From NCBI GenBank assembly GCA_902729315.2, contig LR746270.1, positions 7,697,221 through 7,761,220 of the forward strand: a DNA stretch of 64,000 bases, given 5' to 3'. Each line of letters opens with the position of its first letter. Positions within the stretch are counted from its first letter, which is position 1. Source of the DNA: Spirodela intermedia. Its lineage: Eukaryota > Streptophyta > Magnoliopsida > Alismatales > Araceae. The position numbers were made by a program, and so were the translations under genes. Shown here in pieces: positions 21,789 through 34,357 of this stretch. The notes under the pieces were generated by a model. The model saw only the letters and a program-made list of their open reading frames with translations. It searched no databases and was not told the DNA's origin.

Positions 21789-24700
21789 ATGGGGTCTCTG
21801 GGATTCAGGAGGGGTGAATCGGTGGTCACCCAGGTCAGCGTCGGAGGATTCGACGAGAAGGTCTCTGCCATGGAGCTGGCGGAGTTTCTGGAGCACGAGG
21901 TGGGCCTCGTATGGCGGTGCCGGCTGAAGACTCTCGCCACCCCGCCGGAGTCCTACCCCGACTTCAGCAGCGCCGCCATCGCTGACACCGGCACCGCCGC
22001 CGCCCTGTGGAAGGAGGACTACGAGAAGGTGGCGCCGCACGCCTTCGTGCACTTCGTCGTCTCCGACGGCGCCGCCAGGGCCATCAGAGTCGCCGACGAG
22101 AGGGGGCTGGTGCTCAACGGCCGTAGCCTCATGGTCAGGTCCGTCGCCGACAGCGGCCTACTGTTTCGCCGCCGGCGGACGGCGGACCCCTTCAAGTTCC
22201 CCGCCGCCGGCCTGAAAATGGGGACCCTCGCCGGCACCCACGAGCTCTGGTTCGCCTGGGAGGGCCCTGACTCCGGCGTTGACTTCGTGGTTGACCCCTT
22301 CGACGCCCGCTGCCGGCTGCTTTTCCCCAAGGACGTCGTATTCTCTCTCAAGGGGAAGAGAGAGAAAGCCATGCTCAGGTGCGACCTGAAGCTGGAGTTC
22401 TCAGTGAGGGAGATGGAGGAGGTCAGATTCTACAGCGACTCCTCCTCCATCGTCGTCTTCCTCCGGCTGGCCTGCTCCCCGTTGGTTTTTTACAGGACGG
22501 CCGACGATGACGTGTTCTGCTCGGAGCCGGTGAACCTGCTGGACGACGACGACCCCTGGATCAGGACGACGGACTTCACCCTCGGTGGCGCCGCCGGTCG
22601 CTGCGGCTGCTACAGGCTTTCTTTCTCCCCTCGCTACGGGGCGAAGCTGAAGAAGGCGGCGGCATACCTGACGGAGCAGGGGGTCACCGTGCGTGACCTC
22701 GACTGGCAGCTCGCCGTCAGGCGAGAACCCTCCTCCGTCGGCTCTGCCGCCCCCTCGTCGGAACTCTTTTTCTCGGTCCCGCCGGTCGCCGGCGTGGGCT
22801 TCGGGATCATGTTCCTGGTGAACGCTCTGGTTCACAAGGGCATCCTGAACCAGCACCGGCTGTCGGAGGATTTCTTCGCCCTGCTGAGGACCGACGACGA
22901 CGACGACGGCGCCGCGGCCGCCCTGACGGAGGCGGCTCTGAAGCGGCTCTGCTCGTCGAAGCAGCCGGTGTTCGACTCCGCCGAGAGGCTGAAGCTCGTT
23001 CGGGACTGGCTACGGAGGAACCCCAAGCTCCGCCGGAGCCCCCAGGGCGCCGGGGAGACCGTCGAGATGAGGCGGCTGGTCATCACTCCGACGAGGGCCT
23101 ACTGCCTCCCGCCGGAGCTGGAGCTCTCCAACCGGGTCCTCCGCCATTACAGCGCCGTCGCCGACAGGTTCCTGCGGGTGACCTTCACGGACGAGGGAAT
23201 GCGGCGGCTGAGCAGTGGCGTGCTCACCTACTACCCGGCCGCCATTGTCGGCGACCTCACCAGGAAGTTCTCCCCCCAGAAGACGGCCATCTTCAAGAGG
23301 TTGAGGACGATCCTCACCGAGGGTTTCAGCATCTGTGGGAGGACGTACAGCTTCCTGGCCTTCTCCTCCAACCAGCTGAGAGACAGATCAGCCTGGTTCT
23401 TCGCCGGCGACGGCGAGCACAGCGTCCTCTCCATCAGGTCCTGGATGGGCAGGTTCCCCGACCGGAACGTCGCCAAGTTCGCCGCCAGGATGGGCCAGTG
23501 CTTCTCCTCCACCTACGCCACCGTCGCCGTTCCGCCGGCGGAGGTTGACCCCTGCTTCGAGGAGATCGAGGGTAACGGCTACGTCTTCTCCGACGGCATC
23601 GGCAAGGTCTCCCCGGAGCTCGCCATGGAGGTCGCCCAGAAGCTCCAGCTCGCCGAAGATCCCCCCTCCGCCTACCAGATCAGATACGGCGGCTGCAAGG
23701 GCGTCATCGCCGTTTGGCCGGCCGGCGGCGCCGCCGGTGAGTACCGTCTCTCCCTGCGGCCGAGCATGAGGAAGTTCGAGTCCTCCCACGCCGTCATCGA
23801 GGTCGCCTCCTGGACTAAGTTCCAGCCGGGCTTCCTCAACAGGGAGATCGTCACCCTCCTCTCCTGCCTCGGCGTCACAGACCAGGTCTTCGACGAGATG
23901 CAGGCGGCGATGGTCCGCCGCCTGGACGAGATGCTGGTGGACCCGGCGGCAGCGATGGAGCTCCTCACCTCCTCCAGCGGCGAGCAGGGGACCCTTGCGG
24001 CGGTTATGCTCGGAGCGGGTTTCAGACCGCAAACGGAGCCCCATCTGAAGGCGATGCTCTCCTGCGTCCGCTCGGCGCAGCTGCGGGACCTCTTGAGGAA
24101 GACGAGGATCTTCGTGCCCCGCGGGCGGTGGCTGATGGGCTGCCTCGACGAGCTCGGCGTGCTCGAGCACGGCCAGTGCTTCATCCAGTCGTCATCCCCT
24201 TCCCTGGAGAAGTTCTTCTCCAGGCACGGCCGGCGGTTCTCCGGTGCCGCCGCCGCCGCCCCCCGGAGGGTGATCACCGGCACCGTCGCCGTCGCCAAGA
24301 ACCCGTGCCTCCACCCGGGAGACATCAGGGTTTTGGAGGCCGTGGACGCCCCCGGCCTGCGGCACCTCGTGGACTGCCTGGTCTTCCCGCAGAAGGGCGA
24401 GCGGCCGCACTGCAACGAGGCCTCCGGCAGCGACCTCGATGGCGACCTCTACTTCGTCACCTGGGACAATGACCTTGTCCCCCCCGCTCGCCGGAGTTGG
24501 TCCCCCATGGACTACACCCCCGCCAAGGTCAAGATACACCCCTGCAAGGTCTCCTCACAGGTAAGCAGCTCCTCCCCCTTATAGGGTTTCTTCTTCTTCC
24601 TCTTCTTCCTCTTCTTCCTCTTCTTCTAGGGTTTTCTGCAACTCTGCTGTTGTCGCAGGACATCGTGGACTTCTTCCTGAAGAGCATGGTAAACGAGAAC

Positions 24701-25594
24701 CTGGGGCAGATCTGCCACGCCCACGTGGTGCACGCCGACCGGAGCCCCGTCGGCGCCATGGACGAGAAGTGCCTCCAGCTAGCGGAGCTGGCGGCGCAGG
24801 CCGTTGACTTCCCCAAGACAGGCAAGGTCGTCACCATGCCCCGGGAGCTCCGCCCCAAGCTCTACCCGGACTTCATGGAGAAGCCCCACCACCTCTCCTA
24901 CTGCTCCGAGAAGATTCTCGGCATTCTCTACCGCAAGATGCGCAGCTTCCTAGACCGAGAAGACAATCCTTCGTCGCTCGCCGGAGAAGAAGGCGGCGCC
25001 GCCACCGCCGCTGCCATGCCGACCTACGACGGCGACCTCGCCGTGGATGGCGCGGCGGCGCTGCTGCCGGAGGCGTGGAGCGCCAAGCGCAGCTACGACG
25101 CTCAGCTGAACGCCCTGCTGGGGCAGTACGGCGTGGCCCATGAGGGGGAGCTCGCCACCGGCCACATCTGGTCGCTGCCGAGGGCTGCCGACAACCGCAG
25201 GGAGAGGGAGTCCAAGGAGCGCCTCAAGAGCGCCTACTCCGAGCTCCGGCGAGAATTCCGGCGGGTCTTCGAGGATCTCGGCAGTGCCGCTGCCGCCGCC
25301 GCCGCCGCCGCCGCCGAGGTTGCCGGAGCCGGAGAGGACGACGCCGGCCGACTGTACGAGGTCAAGGCCTCGGCGTGGTACCAGGTGGCCTACCACCCCG
25401 AATGGGTCGAGAAGGCCCGCCAGATGAGGGAACCCGGCGCCGCAGCCGCGCTCAGGCTCAGCTTCCCGTGGATCGCCGCCGACTACCTCGCCCGGATAAA
25501 GGTCAGGCGCCGCCGGGATAGAGGGGAGCTCGACGGGAACCAGACGGAGAAGCCGGTGGACGCCCTCGCGGCATATCTCCGCGACAAGCTCTGA
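21789..25594 (+). CDS. RDR6: RNA-dependent RNA polymerase 6 (RDR6/SGS2/SDE1)
   Basis: Predicted 1235-residue cellular RNA-dependent RNA polymerase that converts cleaved transcripts into double-stranded RNA for 21-22 nt secondary and trans-acting siRNAs, working with SGS3 and DCL4. Exons: 21789-24560 and 24659-25594, joined CAG|GAC in frame. The N-terminus (SVVTQVSVGGF, then VGLVWRCRLKT and PHAFVHF) is the RDR6-type RRM-like region, unlike RDR1 or RDR2. A linker motif DDDDPWIRTTDFT follows. The polymerase domain contains RRLVITPTRAYCLPPELELS, NGYVFSDGIGK and the catalytic DLDGD at residues 882-886. The C-terminus ends in SFPWIAADYLARIK and a KPVDALAAYL tail. Arabidopsis RDR6 has 1196 residues; extra length comes from acidic and alanine runs (ten Ala near the C-terminus). 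The ATG at 21789 starts MGSLG, like MGSEG in Arabidopsis. No frame break is seen. Confidence 0.95.
24576..24630. repeat. CTT/CCT-rich repeat in the RDR6 intron
   Basis: The 98-base intron (24561-24658) is mostly a repeated CTTCTTCCT-type pyrimidine motif, ending in TTGTCGCAG. It provides a long polypyrimidine tract before the acceptor. Confidence 0.7.
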
Positions 25595-28579
25595 TCCCCG
25601 CGGCCTGTAGCAAGACCTGCCACGGCGGAGAGCTCTCTGGAGTATCTCTCCCGCCGCCGTCTGTAAGTAGGCCCACGAGTAGTTCAATTAGGGGTATGCA
25701 TGCAAGCACTTTTACTTAGCTTGGACGAATTTCTTTAAGTGGGAGGATATATCTTCCCATGTTTAGGTTATGAGGTTAGTTTGACGGCTAGTAGCTTTCT
25801 CCAGCGGGTAGATGCCGGGGAAATATCGCTGGAAATGCGTGAATCATGGGTTGACGATTTAGCTTGGCCCGTTCTCTGACGTGAAAATGAGTCAATCTGA
25901 GACCTCTAGTGATTGAGTCAATCTAGTAATTTTAATCGAGTTTAAAGTATTTAAAGAGGAAGTAATAAATATTTTGCGACTGATGACACATGAACAATAT
26001 AAGTTTTAGATATTTAAATATAATGTTAATTATATATTTATCATTTAAAAATGCATAAAGGCAGCCATTTTTCTATTAGATATTTACCAGTTGTTTCAAA
26101 ATTCAATGCTTTTTCTGCTACTATTTTAGTGTACTACTAGCCACACATGTCCTCAATTGCGATTTATCTTACCCTTACTACCCTAAACTGTCAAATATTA
26201 AGTACAAGTCCCTTATCATTTTTCTCTTTCATGATGGTTCCTTTAACATTAACCTCAAAATTACAAATACCTTCCAATTTTAGTTCCTTACATAGGATAA
26301 TACCCTCATAGTGGTCGTAATTAATTAACAGATGAATATAAAGTATTAAAATCCTCATTGGGGATATAATGCTGATAACAAATATCCTAATTAACATGAT
26401 ATACTAATCACTCCTAATCATATATATCCATGCTAGTTAATACTTAAAAGTCATAAAATGATTCAGAATTTTCAAGAACACATTTTCCCAAGGAAAATTT
26501 GATTAAGTAACACAACTCTTTAAATACATTTGTGATTTCACAAAAAACTAGTACACTAATAGGATAGACAAGTATTTTATATAAACACTCCTAAAAAAAA
26601 ATTATTATTTTCTCTAGCAGATAACTTGAAGATAGAACATTGATTTTGAGAATCAAACCAAGTTATCATTTTTACATCCTTTAGATCTCTATGAAAAGTT
26701 GTGCATAATAAAAGAAAGTGAAAAATATGTTCATACATAAACAAATTAGAAAAACATTCTTTTCAATAAGTAGCCCCACACACTACTTGATTTCTAAATG
26801 AAGAAAAGGTTGCAAGTAAGATCAACATCAAACATAATTAATAGTAAGTTTAGGAAATTCATCTAACTTCAGATGTTCTATGCTCTTCTACTTAGAGAAA
26901 AAATTACAATGCAAAAAGAGAAATCATAATCAAATACAACAAAAACTTTGGCTCCAATTATACTCATCGTAGGGCGAAGTGCACAAAATTTTGAAGATCT
27001 TAAAAAGGGTGAGAGAGGGACTTCTTAAAACGGTGGCATCATTGGCACGTACATGGCAGCAAAGCCCCTAGATGCTCATGTGAGGGACCTAACCTTTTCT
27101 GAAAAAATTCACCTGATTAAAATGTAATTAAATTATTCACATTTAACAGAGTATAGAATAGGAAGTGATTAAGATATTATATTTATTTTTATTTCCGAGG
27201 TGGTTTATTAGGACCCACTGCCATATAAGAGGAAGACGGAGGAGGGGCTTCCCCTTAAAGGTGACTCTTTACGGGGACCGGAAACTAATTAAATATTAAA
27301 AAGATGTAATGTTTTTGTCCGAGAAGTCGGCGGTGACAGCACCATTTCGAGGTACCCGGGTGAGATGAACCTGTAAATCACGCCACGAACACAGGATCAA
27401 GATCGTAGGGGAAGCCCGTCTCCTGAATCTTCCGTTGGATGTCCCTAGAATGGTCAAAATTATATCTTGACCGGTATTTACTCGTGGGCCACGACGTCCT
27501 ATCCATTTTTCAATGGAGAATCTCGGCCCCATGACCTGCGAGGAGATTTTTATGGAAGATTCCCGTTTCCTCAGGGATTCCAGCCGGTGGGGGCCTCTGG
27601 CTGAACAGGAAGGCTGACCTTCCTTCCTCTTCCGCTGCCCCCCCCCCCCTCCCCTCACCGGTGTCCCACAGAGGGGGGGCGGTGTTTGAGGAGGAAGAAG
27701 ATGGAGGTGTGGAAGCGACCCACCCTGGTGGGAAGAACCAGTCCAGTGCGGTCGAGCTGACAGGACGGGCCAAGACGGGAAAAGTGGGGATTTTTAAGAT
27801 TTCAGGGACGGTTAATTACTTGAGAGCGGAACGAGCACGCAGTGGATTCATTCATGGCGTGAGATTCTGGGTCAGGAAGATCTCTTTCATAAGAAAAGGA
27901 AGAAATTATGGTGCAGCCGATGGAAGTCTTCGTAAGAAAAGGTACTCTCATGGGTAACACTGCGGAGGAAGAAATTAGGGTTCGTCGTCGTCCTCCCCTG
28001 GCCTCTCTGGTCAATTCCGTGGGTCCCCACATCGACTTTCTCTGGCTTCTCTGGCTCCTAACAAATCTTAGAAAAGGAAGGGGAAAGGTGGGGAAAGTTC
28101 AGAGAGTGCCCTGTTTCTGTCCCCTTCCCCCCTCTTTTTCGGACCCCGGATTCCTCCCTCTGAAGCACTTCTGGCCCTTTCCCTCTCGTCCTCTCTTCTT
28201 CCTCCAGCGTCTTGACTCTGACGAAGATTTTGCCCTCTTCTGGGGGAACCTCGATCTGGGTCGTCCTCCAATTTCGTAGGAAGAGAAGCCCACATTTCTC
28301 CTCTGTTCTTCTCTTCTTTGATCTTCCCCGGCGGCGGTTGGTGCCCAGATTCAAGGCTCTCCATCAGATTATTGCTCCACAGAGACAGATACCTTCTTCA
28401 CATGTTCCTGCGGCTGAAGTGTCTAAGCCCGGCCTTGAGTCCTGCTCTTCCGTGCAAATCCCCATCCCCATCTTGGTGTTTCTTCAGTGTTCCATTCAAT
28501 GACCACAGTAGGCAGCTTTTGCGAATTTTTGCTTCAACCTCCGCGTTGGGAGGCCTCAGTTGAATGAGCAAGGCGGAGG
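25595..28579. other. Intergenic region and bZIP promoter/leader
   Basis: Bases 25595 to about 25700 are RDR6 3' UTR. From about 25900 to 27250 the sequence is AT-rich with no recognisable gene. From about 27300 to 28570 it becomes GC-richer, with homopolymer C and G runs (near 27641 and 27672) and short, overlapping, domain-free open frames on both strands. This part probably holds the promoter and non-coding leader of the bZIP gene. An acceptor-like CCTCAG lies near 28558, just before the ATG. Confidence 0.45.
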
Positions 28580-29221
28580 ATGGAGGGTGGAGACGAGGAC
28601 CTGCCCTTGGAGATTGCTGACCTGCTGAGGAGCATCAGAGCTTGCTCTCATACTCACTCCTGTAGCCCGCCTAGCAGCGGCGCCGCCGGGCACACTCACA
28701 CCTGCCGCCATACTCACACCCAAGTCGTCGCCCCCGCCGCTGGAGCACCGGGAGGAGAGGCGAAGCGGAAGCAACCAAGGAAGCTTCTAGGGAACAGGGA
28801 GGCGGTCAGGAAGTACAGGGAGAGGAAGAAGGCCCGCACAGCATTCTTGGAAGAGGAAGCTAAGAAGCTGCGCCTTCTGAACAAGCAGCTCAGTGCAAAA
28901 TTACAGGCCCTGGAAGATCTTGAAGCCGAGGTGGTCAGGTTGAGGGGTCTTCTTGTGGATCTCAGGGGGAAGATCGACACTGATATGGGGGGCAGTCCTT
29001 TCCTGAACCCATGTGACGATCCTGGTTTCCAGTGTAATCCAGATCCAAACTTCACTGCGTGGACTGTTAACATGCCCGGTTTGGAAGGATGTTGTCGACC
29101 AGCTAGGGTGGATATCCATAGTGACCCAGGTGCCCATATCAGGCAGAATTCAGGCGCTGAGGCGGTGAGGCCTATGGATGCAGTCGGGAGCTTGGTCTCA
29201 TCCTCTTCTCAAGCTGAATAA
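28580..29221 (+). CDS. bZIP19: F-group bZIP factor with zinc-sensor motif (bZIP19/23-like)
   Basis: Predicted 213-residue transcription factor of the family that activates zinc uptake genes (ZIP transporters) under zinc deficiency, through ZDRE promoter elements. Two Cys/His clusters form the zinc-sensor region: C22-S-H-T-H-S-C28 and H38-T-H-T-C42-R-H-T-H46. In Arabidopsis bZIP19/23 this region binds zinc and keeps the factor inactive when zinc is sufficient. A basic region follows (about 68-85, NREAVRKYRERKKA with the invariant Asn and Arg), then a leucine zipper to about residue 130 ending in VDLRGKID. The C-terminus is shorter than in Arabidopsis bZIP19 (about 261). The coding region is a single exon; the ATG is the first in this frame and begins MEGGDEDLP. 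Which family member it equals is not certain. Confidence 0.88.
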   Translation: MEGGDEDLPLEIADLLRSIRACSHTHSCSPPSSGAAGHTHTCRHTHTQVVAPAAGAPGGEAKRKQPRKLLGNREAVRKYRERKKARTAFLEEEAKKLRLLNKQLSAKLQALEDLEAEVVRLRGLLVDLRGKIDTDMGGSPFLNPCDDPGFQCNPDPNFTAWTVNMPGLEGCCRPARVDIHSDPGAHIRQNSGAEAVRPMDAVGSLVSSSSQAE

Positions 29222-32200
29222 GATGTGTTATCACGGAGGAGAACACCCAAACATGGTTTTGGTTCGTTGCCTGTGAGAATTACCCTCTTTGGAAATGTTA
29301 GATTATAGCTTAGGTTGTAATGGAACTTAAAAGAATGATCGGCATACCATGTTAAGAATAGAGATGTAAATTCTAACCTTTCCATTGCTAATTTCCTTAT
29401 TTTGGTCTGCATATTCTTGTATAAATGGGTATATCATATATAAATGGGAAACTATTTTGATCATTTTTGGTTTCCTTAGGGTGACGGTGTAGATAAGAAT
29501 GTTGAGGTTCATTAAATGTTGAGTCTTTCGATTTTATATGCGTAGGATGTTTCTTATCCAAGGATATTGAGGCCTGTTGCGTCGTCCTACTTAGAAAATC
29601 TAAAAATATTGAGTCTGTGTTCTGTATCAACAAGACAACAAAGGAGGAAATAGATGAAGGATGAAGATGAAATGAAAATTTTCTGAAATTGGTTCCCTCA
29701 TTTCTTCAATTATTCTGAGAGGCAGGTGATGGTGGTGGTGGTGGTAGATAGTAAGAATATAAAAATTTGATTTATCTTCATGAGCAGTGTAAGAACATGA
29801 TGCCTCCATCAAATAATAAAATTAAAAGGGCTACTCTGGATCAACTGTTTTCTGAAATGCAAATTTCTATAAACTTAGTTAATGTCATGGACTAGTATAC
29901 ATTGCAATGCAATGTATATATTCATTATTTTCATGGTATTCATGAAAAAACTGCATTTGGTAGGGTTTTTCTCTAGCTTGCTATGACTCAGTAAGCGTTC
30001 ATCAAAATTTTATACTCTGTTTAAATCTTAAATATATTTTCATATTGGCTAGCCTATGGTATAATTTAATATATTTTCATGAGTCAAAAGTAATCTCCTT
30101 ACAATAAATATTCTTATTGTCAGAGAGGTCGACTTCTGGGGTAGTTTATAATGTCACCAGTGATGGACCAAAACTGTGGTATGCCAACTGTAGATATTAG
30201 GACTTCTGGTGCTCATTTTCTTTAGAAGCAGGGGGGGCATGAAATGAATTTGGTGGGCTAGGAATCTAACATAACTGACCCAAGCCGTATTTTCATCTTG
30301 GGAGAACAAGTCCTTTCTCTGAATGATAGGGAGCCCACTCGGAGAATTTCTTTGTAAAGGTAATTTTTGTGTTTTTTACTGATTGTGTTGGGCAGCTTGA
30401 TGTTAGAGCCTTTGACAGCCGATTGAAATAATTTTTAATGCTGAATTAGACCACAAAAGCCTGTCATATTTAGTTTGACTTTGTTGTCAGATGGAAATCT
30501 CGACTGCTGTAGGAATTCTGTTCAGTCTCGTCAGAGTTTAAACTGCTCGATAGATTTTAGAGCATATGAAGAGAATTATTTTCTGCACTAATATTCAGAG
30601 TAAAAATTTTATTTCCTTGACAATTAAAAAGATTAGCGTTCCGTTTCATATTTTTATGCTTTCAGTGAAAGACACAATGTACAGAAATGGAAATAAAAAT
30701 AATTCATGCCCATATAATCCTGATATCCCTCTGTTCTTCCTTCTAAGTTTTTCAGTAATTGAGATTGATTTCCACATCAACTGCAGCATCATATTTTTTA
30801 TGATACTCGATACCAAGATAAATTCGACTAGTTTTCATTAATTTGATGATACGAGCTTCTAGTGAACGTTATCGTCTGCAGGACTTCGTTCACGCACGAC
30901 CACAAGAACCTGACATTCAACAGCAAATGACATGAATTTCAACTGGGAAGATAGAGTTAGCATCGAAACCATCATTTTGCACCTCTTCTGTTTTTCTTTT
31001 CTCTATTTACTGGTTTGTTTTTTTACTAACAAACAGCATTCATTGTCCTTATCATTTATCATGAACTCCTAAATAGGAAGTGCAGGTGGAGTTGCACCTC
31101 CTTTTCTATTTGGGTATTTTGCTTTTTACCCTTTTGAGGCACTTGAATGGTATGCTTGCTTGCATATATTATCCAACTACACCATGTTCCTGCTTTCTCA
31201 TTTCGATTTGTAGATTTGTTTTCTGAAAATACGGTTAGAGTAATAATATTACCAAAGTTTTAATTTCTTTCAAGACTTTGTATTTGGTGGGCTTCTCTTC
31301 TAGGTTATTATTTGCATTCGTTATCTCTCTGAAACGGGTTTCTTAGAACCCAGGCTGACTAGATAATTTATGGACGTGATTACTTTCTCATAAAAAAAGT
31401 AAACTTTTCTTCCTTCTGCAGTTTGATTTGGGTTCTTCTTCATCAGGCACCAGGGTGTTCTTTCTGTTCAGTCTTTTCATATCCAGTGGGAAGGACGTAT
31501 GTATATAGTTACAGCTACGGTTTCACCAATGCCCAATAATAGGCTTTGCGAATCAGTCTCTTCTTCTCCAGACATTAAGCTTTTCCATTCGGAACAATTT
31601 TTGCTTAAGTATAGTTTATATACATGCGTATAAATCCTTGGGTTCTGAGTGCAGGATGACTGATGCTGCTGTTCTGAAAGAAAGAGCTTGGATTGGGCCA
31701 CAGAAGAGCTCCTTGGGTTTTGGAGACTGTCTTCGTAAAAGCCTGATAATATCTTCTTCTCATATATAGTATAGCTAGAGATCCTCTACCAGGCATTCCA
31801 AAGGGCTATTTCTTCAATGGCTGAATGATGACTTCATTCCAGGCAAACTGGTAATTGTAAATTTATAGTTTTCTACCCTTTTATCTTCTATAGCTAATTT
31901 GGAATTTTGACTCTCTCTCTATGGGTGGGCACCCTTGTATTTTTTTCCTCTTTTTAGCCTGTCACGTGTAGACGTTTTTCAATGTTTGGTCTCGATTTGC
32001 ATCTTCAACTGTCAACTTGCAATTTGTGCTGACTCGTGGGTGAAATATTTTCTATTTTTCATTAGAATTGACCAAACATCTTGAGTCAACCACTAAAAAA
32101 TGACCTCATATTTGTCATATACATGTCACTTCGTATCTTTAAAAGTATCCACTCTCAGTTTATCATGCTAAAGTCTTGACATTAAATATCATTGTTTTAC

Positions 32201-34257
32201 ACATAAGAAACATTTTTTATCCCATGATTGAACATAAATGTCTTTGGCTCTAAAGTCAGGTTTTCTATATGTTTTACCCACAATAGTGTTCTATATAGAT
32301 AATTAGTCCTTTTTGACTCTTTAAACTCAATACTTAGCATAGCTAAAATCCTAGCGAACTTAAAATTGTATTGACAAACTTGAAACATTTTAAGCCAGTT
32401 TGAAAGCTAAGCTTAAATGTTGAACTTATAGGCAATTGTGTTGATGTGTTGAAGATGTTGATGACTTCGTTTGTCCTAATTATAGTTACTTTCGTATCAT
32501 TTTCTATCTTCTACTTTGATCAGTAAGTTGTGATATTAAAAAGTAGTGCTAAATATGTTGACAATTTAATTTTTGTCTCTATAAACACAAAAAATTAGTG
32601 ATAAAAAATCGAATGACGGCTTGATAGAGATGAATACTTACTGATTTCTAACTATCTTTTACTCAATTTATTTATATCCATGTTGGGAGTACTGATATTC
32701 ACTATTGGTAAGGTTAGATAAATGCAACTTCTCATTGTATAGAATTCGTTCAATGAGATATCCACAATATCCTCCAACCTAGTTTTCCTACACCCCTTCT
32801 CATTCTATCTTTCAATATGATTTATATCAGTTACAGTAATGTTAGAAACAAACCAAGAGAAGGGTGAATTGGTCATTTTTTATAATAATGTCAAATTAAA
32901 TAGAGTCAATGCACCAAATAGAGGATGTTACACCTTAGGCGAGGCAATTCTCTATAGATGGTTAAATTAATAAGGTAAAATAGCTACAAAATATTTAGTA
33001 ATTCAGTCCTCTAGGCCTACTCCATTCTTTAAACACACATTTTCTAAGTTCTACTAATCATAAATAACATAGCAAATAAATATTAGGTGTCAACTTGTTT
33101 CCATAATGAACAAGTGTTGAATTTGGATCACAATTTGCACTATATTCGAATTTTCAAGTATTTTGATGTACTCAAATAAATCATGAAAATATAAAAGTTA
33201 AAAAGATAAAAAATAAAAATTATCCATAAATATGTTATCCTTGCCTTACTATTATGGTGAAGATCTAAATTATGATATCCTGTCTCTTCTTTGTTGGATT
33301 TTCTTTTTCAAGCATAATACAATGAAAAGAATTACTAGGAAAGATACATGATAGAGGGTTAGGTTTAGAAATAAATAATAAAATTAAGGACAAAGAAAGT
33401 GTGTTGACCAATCAAAAGTAAAGAATGGAGAAATGTGTCAACCCTCCTGAAGTGGAATGGAAAATAGATGACAAATAAAAGGTCAATACGAAGAAAGACG
33501 AGGAGAGAGAAATATATGGACCTAGCTAAAGATAACAACACTCGAGAGAGAAAAGAAGATTATCTCTAAGATATCTGACTTGTAAGTCTTCCCAAAATGA
33601 TTTAACAAACTCAAGAATATCTCTAACAAGCTGTAGTATATCTTGACATATTAGAAGATTTAAAAAGTCATAAAACCTCACATTGATACATCTACAAAGC
33701 AACCTTGTCAAAGCTAGTTAAACTAACAATTTGACTATATGAAGTGTTACACAAGTCAACCCATGATTTACTCAGATAATATTTGAATAATCAAGTCTAA
33801 AAGATTTGAAGTTTAATAATCAAGAGCTTTCAAAGAACAAATAAATGACATATCAATGTTTTACAATTCTGTAGGAATTTTGTCCAATTTGTACTACAAG
33901 TATAACCTCACTAGAACTCTCTCAAATATTAAATACCCAAAAATGAAGGTTTTAAGATTGGGTTATAAATGACATATTATTGGTCTTGTATGTGTAGAAA
34001 CTCTTGAGAATGGTAGTAACAAAGGAAATATTGGCAAGATGGTGCCTTAATATCTAGCATGAAAGGAGAGGCCAATGAAATGTATCGTGTAAGGTGATTT
34101 ATTGATCTGGTGAATGCCATTTATAGTTTTTAAGCAATAATTGTGGAAATCAAGGATAGGACCCTTAGCAAATAAATGTAGGTCACAGAAGGGTGAACCA
34201 TTATAAATACAGGTGTTAATTTCTCTTCCTATTCATTGTGCCAATCTAAGTGTATCA

Positions 34258-34357
34258 ACTTGACTTAGTCTATGTTAAGTCAACTTAGCCCATGTTAACC
34301 CAGCTTAGCTTGTGTTGACTCAACTCATATTGTGTCTACTCAACCTAGTTTGTGTCA
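34258..34357. repeat. Five tandem 20-bp units
   Basis: Five consecutive units of exactly 20 bp share a pattern close to ACTCAACTTAG(C/T)xxATGTTA. They start at 34258, 34278, 34298, 34318 and 34338 and differ from one another at a few positions. The array lies in AT-rich intergenic DNA. Confidence 0.75.

Noticed and set aside
23388-24415. Long minus-strand frames opposite RDR6
   Set aside because: They mirror the GC-rich codons of the RDR6 sense strand, show no domain and have a composition typical of antisense shadow frames.
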